From Patescibacteria group bacterium (GTDB taxonomy: Bacteria; Patescibacteriota; UBA1384; XYA2-FULL-43-10; 1-14-0-10-43-13): a stretch of 5,320 nt of DNA. The stretch covers positions 1-5,320 of the forward strand of contig JAKJEK010000071.1 in the NCBI GenBank assembly GCA_022705465.1, in the 5' to 3' direction. The translations under genes and the position numbers were made by a program. Below, in pieces: positions 1 to 4,995 of this stretch. Position 1 is the first letter of the stretch, and the number at the start of each line of letters is the position of its first letter. The notes beneath the pieces are model-generated. The model had not been told where the DNA came from, searched no databases, and saw only the letters and a list, made by a program, of their open reading frames with translations.

Positions 1-2
1 CA

Positions 3-1193
3 GTGGCCGGAATTATGTATAAACTAAAACAGCCATTGATCATTGGGCATATTGCTACTGGTTTGATTGTAGGACCATACCTATTCAACCTGGTCAAAGC
101 AAATGAAACTATCGAAATCTTTTCTCAAATCGGCATTGCCCTTCTTTTATTCATCATCGGCCTAAACCTGAATCCGCGAGTAATAAAGGAGGTTGGCAAG
201 GTTTCGCTAATTACCGGTGTAGGCCAAGTTCTGTTTACGTCGGCAATCGGTTACATGATTGGAATTACGCTCGGATTTGGGCCGACAGCGTCATTTTACA
301 TCGCTATCGCACTCACCTTCTCCAGTACGATTATTATCCTAAAGCTTCTCTCAGACAAAAAGGATCTTGGCCGATTATATGGCAAGATTGCTGTTGGTTT
401 TTTGTTAGTTCAAAACATTATCGCCACGCTAATATTGATCGCGCTCTCAACGTTAAGCCAAGGTGGCGATCTGACACAAATTATGCTTGCTACATTGCTA
501 AAAGGGATAGTGCTGGTCGTGTTACTGACGGCGTTCAGCATACGAATTTTGCCCAAAATGGGCATGATCTTTGCCAAATCCCAGGAGTTTTTATCGTTGT
601 TTTCAGTTGGTTGGGGGCTTGGTTTGGCGGCGTTATTTAGCCTGGCCGGTTTTTCAATCGAGATCGGCGCATTGGTAGCCGGCGTAACCCTGGCAACATC
701 AACGTATACCTATGAAATTAGTTCAAGAATGAAGCCGCTTCGCGATTTCTTCATCATACTCTTCTTTATCATGATCGGGTCAAAGATGTCGCCTGATAAT
801 TTGCAACAGTTAATTGTTCCGGCCGCCACGTTCTCTGCTTTCATTTTAATCGGCAACCCGCTGATTGTCATGATCTTAATGGCCTTGCTCGGTTACGACA
901 AAAAAACCAACTTTAAAGCCGGGTTAACAGTAGCGCAAATTAGTGAATTTTCGCTGATCCTTATCGTCATGGGCCATCGTCTTGGTCACCTCTCCGATGA
1001 GATTGTTTCACTGGTCACAATTGTGGGACTGTTAACGATTGCGGTTTCGACGTACCTGATAATTTACTCTGATAAGATTTATGCCGCACTGGAGCCATAC
1101 CTGGTTGTTTTCGAACGTAAAAACCACAAGAGGGAGCGGAGATCGCGGGAGGAGCACGATATAATTCTTTTTGGCTTTGATAATATTGGTTAA
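3..1193 (+). CDS. Kef/CPA2-type cation:proton antiporter, membrane domain, 5'-partial, ended by premature stop
   Basis: This is the integral-membrane part of a monovalent cation:proton antiporter (CPA2, Kef-like), which exchanges K+ or Na+ for H+ across the cytoplasmic membrane. The reading frame is open to the left edge. The fragment begins at the first family motif (KLKQPLIIGHIATGLIVGP, canonical RLxQPxxxGYxxAGxxxGP), so roughly the first helix lies outside the window and the GTG at 3 is not the true start. Further family signatures are GIALLLFIIGLNLNP (residues 44-58) and SSTIIILKLLSDKKDLGRLYGKIAVGFLLVQN (107-138). About ten or eleven hydrophobic helices follow one another to residue ~365. 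A basic linker (FERKNHKRERRSREEHD) then leads into the first strand of an RCK/TrkA-N domain, IILFGFDNIG, where TAA cuts it off. The membrane ion-binding motif reads Gln-Asn (137-138) where most Kef proteins have Gln-Asp. Family assignment is secure; substrate is not. Confidence 0.85.
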   Translation: MAGIMYKLKQPLIIGHIATGLIVGPYLFNLVKANETIEIFSQIGIALLLFIIGLNLNPRVIKEVGKVSLITGVGQVLFTSAIGYMIGITLGFGPTASFYIAIALTFSSTIIILKLLSDKKDLGRLYGKIAVGFLLVQNIIATLILIALSTLSQGGDLTQIMLATLLKGIVLVVLLTAFSIRILPKMGMIFAKSQEFLSLFSVGWGLGLAALFSLAGFSIEIGALVAGVTLATSTYTYEISSRMKPLRDFFIILFFIMIGSKMSPDNLQQLIVPAATFSAFILIGNPLIVMILMALLGYDKKTNFKAGLTVAQISEFSLILIVMGHRLGHLSDEIVSLVTIVGLLTIAVSTYLIIYSDKIYAALEPYLVVFERKNHKRERRSREEHDIILFGFDNIG

Positions 1194-1636
1194 GATTTCT
1201 TAGAGTCGTTTAAAAGCTTGGGCAAGAAGTTCCTGGTGGTAGACTATGATCCGGAAACAATTAAACGCCTGGAAGAAGATGGGATTAATTGCCGATATGG
1301 CGATGCTGACGATAATGAGTTTTTGGAAGAGTTAAACTTTGAGAAAGCCAAGATGGTAATTTCGACAATTACCGATTTCGAGGCATCAACATTGATCGTA
1401 GGCCAGGTGCGCAAGGTCAACCAGAAGGCGGTGCTGATCGCGAAATCAGATGATATCGACGAAGCGTCGATTCTGTATGAGAAGGGTGCTTCTTATGTCA
1501 TGATGCCACACTACTTAGGTGGTACCCGTACGATCTCACTGATTGGCAAACATGGATTCGATTTAAGTGAGTTCACTAAAGAGCGCAGAGTCATCTACAG
1601 TATATTAACAAGAAGATGGTTGCTAAATCGGTGTAA
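3..1636 (+). pseudogene. Antiporter gene as a whole: membrane domain plus RCK domain, nonsense and frameshift
   Basis: The two preceding pieces form one gene. Codons on both sides of TAA 1191-1193 read ...FGFDNIG-stop-DFLESFKSLGKKFLVVD..., a continuous Rossmann motif if the stop replaces one residue; Tyr (TAT/TAC) would need a single substitution. A second probable lesion lies at ~1582. The annotated frame gives an atypical tail, but the frame starting at 1583 reads AQSHLQYINKKMVAKSV and stops at 1634-1636. Losing one base from an ancestral GAAGCG, or one GC from GCGCGC, would explain it. Two independent lesions favour decay, although sequencing or assembly error could produce the same picture. 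Confidence 0.6.
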
Positions 1637-1670
1637 TTACTGCGGTAGACTGTTCTGCTGTAAGCCCTAG
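1218..1670 (+). CDS. RCK/TrkA-N regulatory domain fragment of the same antiporter
   Basis: This open stretch is in the same frame as the upstream antiporter and continues its RCK (regulator of K+ conductance, Rossmann-fold) domain. Visible landmarks are the second strand KFLVVDYDP, with the acidic residue that normally contacts the ribose of NAD(H), the YGDADD turn, and KAKMVISTITDFEAS followed by VLIAKSDD. The first strand and most of the glycine-rich loop are upstream of the stop at 1191-1193. The only start offered here is a TTG at 1218 with no convincing ribosome binding site, and a protein beginning there would lack the nucleotide-binding loop. It is therefore more likely the tail of a broken gene than a separate RCK subunit. 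The last ~30 residues (Arg/Cys-rich, ending in FCCKP) do not look like the family; another frame from 1583 restores a plausible ending. Confidence 0.6.
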   Translation: MGKKFLVVDYDPETIKRLEEDGINCRYGDADDNEFLEELNFEKAKMVISTITDFEASTLIVGQVRKVNQKAVLIAKSDDIDEASILYEKGASYVMMPHYLGGTRTISLIGKHGFDLSEFTKERRVIYSILTRRWLLNRCNYCGRLFCCKP

Positions 1671-1686
1671 CAGTATAGTTGACACT

Positions 1687-1714
1687 AAAAATGCCTATTC
1701 ACTTAGGCATTTTT
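1687..1714. terminator. Bidirectional hairpin terminator between antiporter and ferritin-like gene
   Basis: A perfect 11-bp stem (1687-1697 with 1704-1714, AAAAATGCCTA / TAGGCATTTTT) has a 6-nt loop. Five A's at the left and five T's at the right form the ends of the stem itself, so it can terminate transcription in both directions. It lies between two convergent genes. The minus-strand gene's stop codon (TAA, 1705-1703) and its last codons lie inside the hairpin. Confidence 0.8.
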
Positions 1715-2176
1715 GGGTATGTCCCGTAATAGTGTGATAAATTTCGCCTCGATCCGATCACGATGAGATTGCGTACCCTTGGTCAAGCGGATTAGTATTT
1801 CCTGAACGGCAGGTTCATTTTCATCGAAAATATTGATAAAATCTTTTTCTAAGACGGTATTTTCAATAGCAAACGCATAGGCAACGGCCATGTTTTTACC
1901 GTAATTGGGGGCATCCTTGATTAAATTTTTCACGTGCTTGATTGACTGCCATACGGCCTCACGGTTGTAGCTATCACCAAGCTGAACTTTACCGTTGTAA
2001 ACATTCTCGAAAAACGACAGGAGCCACTTGGCGTGAAGGTCTTCTTCATTGGCCAAACCCATCCAGAAGTCTTTATCACCAAAGAGGTTGGCGTAAGTGC
2101 GATACAGCTCACCAATAACACGCTCATGCTCGGCCATAAGATTGATTGCTTCTTTAATTCTTTTATCCTCTTCCAT
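1703..2176 (-). CDS. Ferritin-like (rubrerythrin-type) four-helix-bundle protein
   Basis: The 157-residue product reads as a soluble four-helix bundle of the ferritin-like/rubrerythrin superfamily, probably handling iron or peroxide in the cytoplasm. Numbering from the ATG at 2176, helix A (~4-32) carries Glu23, helix B (~36-62) carries the diagnostic ExxH (Glu45-Asp-Leu-His48, followed by AKWL), helix C (~93-118) carries Glu105 and Glu110, and helix D (~122-150) carries His138 in SHRDRIEA. The helix D ExxH is incomplete: residue 135 is Thr, not Glu, so the second metal ligand set may be altered. There is no C-terminal rubredoxin domain with Cys pairs, so it is not a full rubrerythrin. Two ATGs are adjacent. 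The Shine-Dalgarno GGAGG (2186-2182) is 2 nt from the ATG at 2179 but 5 nt from that at 2176, so the second is preferred. It appears monocistronic. Family is likely; the exact reaction is not determined. Confidence 0.8.
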   Translation of the reverse strand: MEEDKRIKEAINLMAEHERVIGELYRTYANLFGDKDFWMGLANEEDLHAKWLLSFFENVYNGKVQLGDSYNREAVWQSIKHVKNLIKDAPNYGKNMAVAYAFAIENTVLEKDFINIFDENEPAVQEILIRLTKGTQSHRDRIEAKFITLLRDIPKNA

Positions 2177-2188
2177 CATGACCTCCGA

Positions 2189-2208
2189 GTGTTATTGAAT
2201 TGAAACAC
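2189..2208. promoter_or_regulatory. Short inverted repeat in the ferritin-like gene 5' leader
   Basis: GTGTT (2189-2193) and AACAC (2204-2208) form a 5-bp inverted repeat with a 10-nt AT-rich spacer, immediately upstream of the gene's Shine-Dalgarno. It could be an operator or a small RNA hairpin, but an arm of 5 bp can easily arise by chance. Confidence 0.2.
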
Positions 2209-2240
2209 TAAAATTACTAAATTTCTTTAGCTATAATTCA

Positions 2241-2269
2241 ATGCTACAGTAGGAGCTGGTTTTTTTCAA
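2241..2269 (-). promoter_or_regulatory. Candidate sigma70-type promoter for the ferritin-like gene
   Basis: On the minus strand, TTGAAA (2269-2264) and TAGCAT (2246-2241) are separated by 17 nt. The -35 matches consensus at 5 of 6 positions and the -10 at 4 of 6. Transcription would start near 2234, giving a leader of about 55 nt before the gene. The -10 is weak, so this is a candidate only. Confidence 0.4.
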
Positions 2270-2287
2270 CATCTGTCCAACAGTTAT

Positions 2288-2297
2288 TGTCATGACA
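2288..2297. promoter_or_regulatory. Perfect 10-bp palindrome TGTCATGACA, possible operator
   Basis: TGTCATGACA is its own reverse complement. It lies between the two divergent -35 elements (2264-2269 on minus, 2329-2334 on plus), 18 nt from the first and 31 nt from the second. Such a site suits a dimeric regulator acting on one or both promoters. No regulator gene is in the window, so this is inference from position and symmetry. Confidence 0.3.
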
Positions 2298-2328
2298 GCT
2301 CTTGGGGAGGGGTAGCACAAGCCATCGC

Positions 2329-2357
2329 TTGACAGACTGGCTATATTGTTTTAAAAT
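2329..2357 (+). promoter_or_regulatory. Strong sigma70-type promoter of the MFS cassette
   Basis: A consensus -35 TTGACA (2329-2334) and a -10 TAAAAT (2352-2357, one mismatch to TATAAT) are separated by exactly 17 nt. Predicted transcription start is near 2364, just before an ATG at 2367. The -35 is bracketed by an AGCCA/TGGCT inverted repeat (2320-2324, 2338-2342) that could be an operator, though its arms are short. This is the clearest promoter in the window. Confidence 0.8.
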
Positions 2358-2399
2358 GTATTCACCATGAAGTATTACCTTGGGAAAAAGGAAAACCAT

Positions 2400-2459
2400 A
2401 TGTCAGCCCCAGTCCGAATTGGGTTGTTTTGGCGTTTTCCTAACCAAGGTGGTTTGTGA
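2400..2459 (+). CDS. Leader peptide of the MFS attenuator (19 aa; 30 aa from the upstream ATG)
   Basis: The small frame reads MSAPVRIGLFWRFPNQGGL and stops at TGA 2457-2459. Its ATG at 2400 has a good Shine-Dalgarno, AAGGA (2388-2392), with 7-nt spacing. An in-frame ATG at 2367 extends it to 30 residues (extra part MKYYLGKKENH), but that start would lie only about 3 nt from the predicted mRNA 5' end and could be used only in leaderless fashion. The frame spans the loop of the first leader hairpin and runs into the switching segment (2434-2450), as expected of a sensor peptide in a stalling attenuator. There is no run of one amino acid, so amino-acid starvation control is unlikely. Stalling by a ribosome-targeting drug is the favoured but unproven explanation. 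I do not recognise the peptide. Confidence 0.6.
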   Translation: MSAPVRIGLFWRFPNQGGL

Positions 2460-2491
2460 TCGTGATATAAGTACTATTTAAACGAACATAG

Positions 2492-2523
2492 AAAGCCTCG
2501 GTTAGGAAGACCGGGGCTTTTTT
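2492..2523 (+). terminator. Intrinsic terminator inside the MFS leader (attenuator)
   Basis: An 11-bp stem (2492-2502 with 2510-2520, AAAGCCTCGGT / ACCGGGGCTTT, one U-G wobble) with a 7-nt loop is followed by a six-T run (2518-2523). It lies 41 nt before the MFS start codon, downstream of that gene's only visible promoter, so it must be read through for expression. A 7-bp complementary pair (AACGAAC 2481-2487, GTTCGTT 2539-2545) flanks it and could close an outer stem. Confidence 0.8.
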
Positions 2524-2564
2524 GGTCTACCTAAATTCGTTCGTTCACAACCAGGAGGTGCAAG

Positions 2565-3755
2565 ATGGACAAGCAGACGATCCGCCGCTACCTGATTCTG
2601 TCGACACTCTACCGAACCAGCGTCAGCTTCATCGCAGCGACGTATGTCACCTTCCTTATCTCACATGGCCTAAACCTGTTTGAGGTAAGCCTGGTGAACT
2701 TTGTCTTTCACTCCGTGATGTTTATCGCGGAGATTCCAACCGGGGCGATCGCTGACGTGTATGGAAGAAGAATTTCTTTCTTCTGTGCATGCACACTCAA
2801 TGGGCTGGGTCTCATCGCCTATGCCTTTTCCAGCTCTTTTTACGGATTCGCCTTGTCAGAAGCGGTCATCGCTGTCGGCGCGACCTGTGCCACCGGTGCT
2901 TTCCAAGCCTGGCTGGTCGACCGACTAAGGCATTTCGGCTATGACCAGAAGATCGCCAGGGTAATCACTAAAGAACGGCAGATCGACACCGCAGCCGGAA
3001 TCGTCGCTGCTCTGATTGGCTCGTCACTGGCGATGCGAAATCAGGGTTTGCCATGGCTGGTTGGCGGTATGCTGTCTTTAGTAGCTGCCGGATTGGCAGC
3101 TGCATGGATGAAGGAAGAGTACCTTAAGCCCGGTGTTAAGACCGGCAGGAAAGGGTTTGCTGAGATAGGGCAAACTGCTGTCGCCGGAATTAGATTCGCT
3201 AACCAACAGAAGAACATCCGTTTCATTCTGCTGATTAGCGCGCTGCAATCGTTCGCTGTCATGGCGCCAAACATGCAATGGCAACCGATGTTCCTGCCTC
3301 ACCTGGGTTCAAAACAACATTTGGGCTTCGTGTGGGCCGGGATAGCACTATCGGTGATGGTTGGGGCAGCTGCCTGGCAGAGGCTTCTTAAATCAGTGCG
3401 GTGTGAAAAGACAGCACTGACCGTGGCTCAGATCGCAGTAGCTGGCGGCATTGCCGGAACGGCTCTGTTTGCCCAGCACTTTCCCCTGTCAATCGCCATT
3501 TTTATGGCTCATGAGGCTGCCAGGGGTGTGTGGCGTCCGCTCAAAGAAGTTTACCTTCATGACAACATTCCCCATGCTCACCAGAGAGCAACAATCGTGT
3601 CATGCGAGGCGATAATCCATCACCTGGGCGGGGCAACTGGCCTCCTAATGAGCGGCTACCTAGCTAGCATTACGTCAATGTGCGAAACATGGATGCTTAC
3701 CGGGTGCATACTGGCCATCGGTACGCTAATAGTGTTTCGCAATCGTGAGCGCTAG
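2565..3755 (+). CDS. MFS efflux-type transporter, drug:H+ antiporter-like
   Basis: The 396-residue product is a complete major facilitator superfamily protein with about 12 hydrophobic helices and no fused domains, normal for drug:proton antiporters in the cytoplasmic membrane. MFS motif A is clear at residues 60-69 (GAIADVYGRR, preceded by EIPT). Other marks match the branch containing macrolide- and tetracycline-efflux-like proteins: GAFQAWLVDRL (111-121), EAARGVWRPL (317-326) and RATIVSCEAIIHHLGGATG (341-359). The start is fixed by a strong Shine-Dalgarno, AGGAGGTG (2553-2560), with GGAGG 6 nt from the ATG. It is transcribed alone behind an attenuator leader and ends before its own terminator, forming a self-contained cassette. 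It is more GC-rich than its neighbours (37 and 35 of 60 in two counted lines, against 22-31 elsewhere), suggesting acquisition. The drug or substrate cannot be read from sequence. Confidence 0.85.
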   Translation: MDKQTIRRYLILSTLYRTSVSFIAATYVTFLISHGLNLFEVSLVNFVFHSVMFIAEIPTGAIADVYGRRISFFCACTLNGLGLIAYAFSSSFYGFALSEAVIAVGATCATGAFQAWLVDRLRHFGYDQKIARVITKERQIDTAAGIVAALIGSSLAMRNQGLPWLVGGMLSLVAAGLAAAWMKEEYLKPGVKTGRKGFAEIGQTAVAGIRFANQQKNIRFILLISALQSFAVMAPNMQWQPMFLPHLGSKQHLGFVWAGIALSVMVGAAAWQRLLKSVRCEKTALTVAQIAVAGGIAGTALFAQHFPLSIAIFMAHEAARGVWRPLKEVYLHDNIPHAHQRATIVSCEAIIHHLGGATGLLMSGYLASITSMCETWMLTGCILAIGTLIVFRNRER

Positions 3756-3762
3756 AATATAC

Positions 3763-3787
3763 AAGCAGGGCAAATGCCCTGCTTTTT
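3763..3787 (+). terminator. Rho-independent terminator of the MFS gene
   Basis: A perfect 9-bp GC-rich stem (AAGCAGGGC 3763-3771, GCCCTGCTT 3776-3784) with loop AAAT is followed by a five-T run (3783-3787) and further T's. It starts 7 nt after the MFS stop codon. Read on the other strand the same hairpin is followed only by an interrupted T stretch, so it could serve the convergent hydrolase gene weakly. Confidence 0.9.
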
Positions 3788-3939
3788 CTTTCATTTGTTA
3801 TGGCCCCTGGCTATTATGGTTGCGACGTGTTCTCGCTTCGCTAGTAATCTTCTCAGGACTATTCTCCATAAATAATACCGGATCTGGCAATGTATTCCCC
3901 CGATCTCTATTTCGATAACTACCGAGACCAGCAAGCAGA
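3788..3939. other. Convergent intergenic spacer with no recognised feature
   Basis: This spacer lies between the 3' ends of the MFS gene and the hydrolase. I see no convincing gene and no minus-strand hairpin followed by T's to terminate the hydrolase transcript. A 14-codon plus-strand frame at 3800 has no ribosome binding site. Confidence 0.5.
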
Positions 3940-4965
3940 TTACTGCTGATAGTTTCTGTCTACTTCCTGATACACCAGAGAGGAGATGCTTTTGATTGTT
4001 TGCTCAATTTCCGGCAAGTTGGCCTCGCTTTTTGTCATGATGCATAATAGATAGGGGCGATCCGGATGATAAATGATACCGCAGTCGTGCAGTTCGCGTT
4101 TGGCAGCGACACCACTGTTGTCCTTTTCGGTTTTAATTCCGAATTTATGCGATACCACAGTATTCTCTGACACACCTGCCACAAGGCCATCTTTAAAGTC
4201 AACTTCACTGAGTATCTTTAAGGCTTTCTCAGATAGGTCGCGCTGAAGGTAGGTTGAATTATAAAGGACGCGTAAGAAATAAGAGAAATCCTTGACCGTG
4301 ATAAACTCTGGTTCTTTAGATAAGTCTTCGGGGAAGTATAAGCCAAGGTCGTTATAAACGGACTGGAGCGTATCCTGATCAATGTAATTCGTAAGCAACG
4401 CCAGGGCGTTGTTGTCCGAGTATTTAATCATCAATTCAATAATCCGCTCAACAGTATACGTCCTGCCCGCGCGTAGATAATCCTTAGGCTTGATCTCCTG
4501 GGCGGCGTTGGTGTCCGGGCCACCCTCCACCTTAATCTCTTTTGATAAAATACCAGGGTTGGTTTCTGCAATTTTAAAATAAGCAATCATTACCGGAATC
4601 TTGTTAAGGCTGGCAGGATAGTATTTCTCGTCAGAATTAACAGTGATCTCGTTGCCGGTAGAGAAATCACGGAAATACACAGAGGCGTGCTTAATATGGT
4701 CAGCCTGACTTTCTGATCCAACCATGGTGTTTAATTTATTCTCTAACGCATTTAGCTCCGGTGCCCGCTCATTAACGGAGGCGTCACAAGTTAGCAACGG
4801 GCTGATAAGGTTGTATCCATCTAAACGCAAGGCTTTAAATTTGTTCTCGCTTGTGGTCTTAGTGTCGTTTTTGCCGTTAAACACTAAACCGCCAGCAAAA
4901 CCGGCGGCAAAAACAGCCAGAAATAGTGCGGGCACGACTAACTGAGGGTGTTTTCGATTTCTCAT
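3940..4965 (-). CDS. Membrane-anchored serine hydrolase, class A beta-lactamase-like fold
   Basis: The 341-residue product starts with a short basic stretch and one hydrophobic segment (~9-29) without a lipobox, so it is probably membrane-anchored with its catalytic domain outside. The C-terminal ~230 residues carry the order of motifs of the beta-lactamase/penicillin-binding superfamily: SxxK at Ser119-Leu-Asn-Lys122 (in YYPASLNKIPV), SDN at 183-185 (in KYSDNNALAL), and a K-x-G box at 274-276 reading KFG instead of KTG. I cannot find the class A omega-loop ExxLN (Glu166) in 205-245, so efficient beta-lactam hydrolysis is doubtful; a peptidoglycan-peptide or other serine hydrolase role is equally possible. 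Cys60, Cys295 and Cys308 could allow a disulfide. The start is supported by TGGAG (4975-4971) 5 nt upstream and a promoter just beyond. It appears monocistronic. Confidence 0.8.
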   Translation of the reverse strand: MRNRKHPQLVVPALFLAVFAAGFAGGLVFNGKNDTKTTSENKFKALRLDGYNLISPLLTCDASVNERAPELNALENKLNTMVGSESQADHIKHASVYFRDFSTGNEITVNSDEKYYPASLNKIPVMIAYFKIAETNPGILSKEIKVEGGPDTNAAQEIKPKDYLRAGRTYTVERIIELMIKYSDNNALALLTNYIDQDTLQSVYNDLGLYFPEDLSKEPEFITVKDFSYFLRVLYNSTYLQRDLSEKALKILSEVDFKDGLVAGVSENTVVSHKFGIKTEKDNSGVAAKRELHDCGIIYHPDRPYLLCIMTKSEANLPEIEQTIKSISSLVYQEVDRNYQQ

Positions 4966-4995
4966 GAGTTCTCCACTGACTAACTAAACGATCTC

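Larger units (their letters stand above)
2364..2525 (+). promoter_or_regulatory. Transcription-attenuator leader with anti-antiterminator, antiterminator and terminator
   Basis: Three competing helices can be drawn. Segment 1 with segment 2: ACCTTGG (2377-2383) with CCAAGGT (2444-2450), stacked through a small internal loop on AGGAAAAC (2389-2396) with GTTTTCCT (2434-2441); this helix also buries the leader peptide's ribosome binding site. Segment 2 with segment 3: 2434-2445 with 2500-2511, 12 pairs including one G-U and an uninterrupted 9-bp core (TTCCTAACC/GGTTAGGAA), then after one mismatch 2447-2450 with 2495-2498. Segment 3 with segment 4: the intrinsic terminator. Segment 2:3 pairing consumes the whole 5' arm of the terminator except its A's. 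A ribosome paused on the first ~7 leader codons would cover segment 1 while leaving segment 2 free, allowing read-through. A ribosome reaching the stop codon would mask segment 2 and permit termination. Confidence 0.75.

Noticed and set aside
1191..1193. Genetic-code reassignment making TAA a sense codon
   Set aside because: Known CPR recoding concerns UGA, not UAA, and the minus-strand ferritin-like and hydrolase genes both end at TAA in sensible places.
1930..2127. 65-residue minus-strand frame inside the ferritin-like gene
   Set aside because: It overlaps a well-supported domain in another frame, with no ribosome binding site or protein-like motifs.
2232..2237. Plus-strand TATAAT as a promoter -10
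   Set aside because: No -35-like hexamer at 16-18 nt upstream (17 nt gives TAAAAT), and the stronger TTGACA-17-TAAAAT promoter at 2329 explains the downstream gene.
2241..2266. CTACAGTAG palindrome followed by seven T's as a plus-strand terminator
   Set aside because: The palindrome leaves a 1-nt loop and the alternative GCT/AGC stem has only 3 bp, so no stable hairpin precedes the T run.
2364..2525. T-box or metabolite riboswitch as an explanation for the leader
   Set aside because: I do not see the T-box TGGNACC core or a known aptamer consensus, while a leader ORF and three competing helices explain the sequence fully.
3041..3302. Two minus-strand frames of 74 and 77 residues antisense to the MFS gene
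   Set aside because: They are antisense shadows of a GC-rich coding region; no motifs or start signals.
3800..3844. 14-codon plus-strand mini-ORF (MAPGYYGCDVFSLR)
   Set aside because: No Shine-Dalgarno, no promoter after the MFS terminator and no gene downstream for it to control.
4724..4945. 73-residue plus-strand frame opposite the hydrolase N-terminus
   Set aside because: It is antisense to the signal-anchor region of a well-supported gene, with no ribosome binding site.
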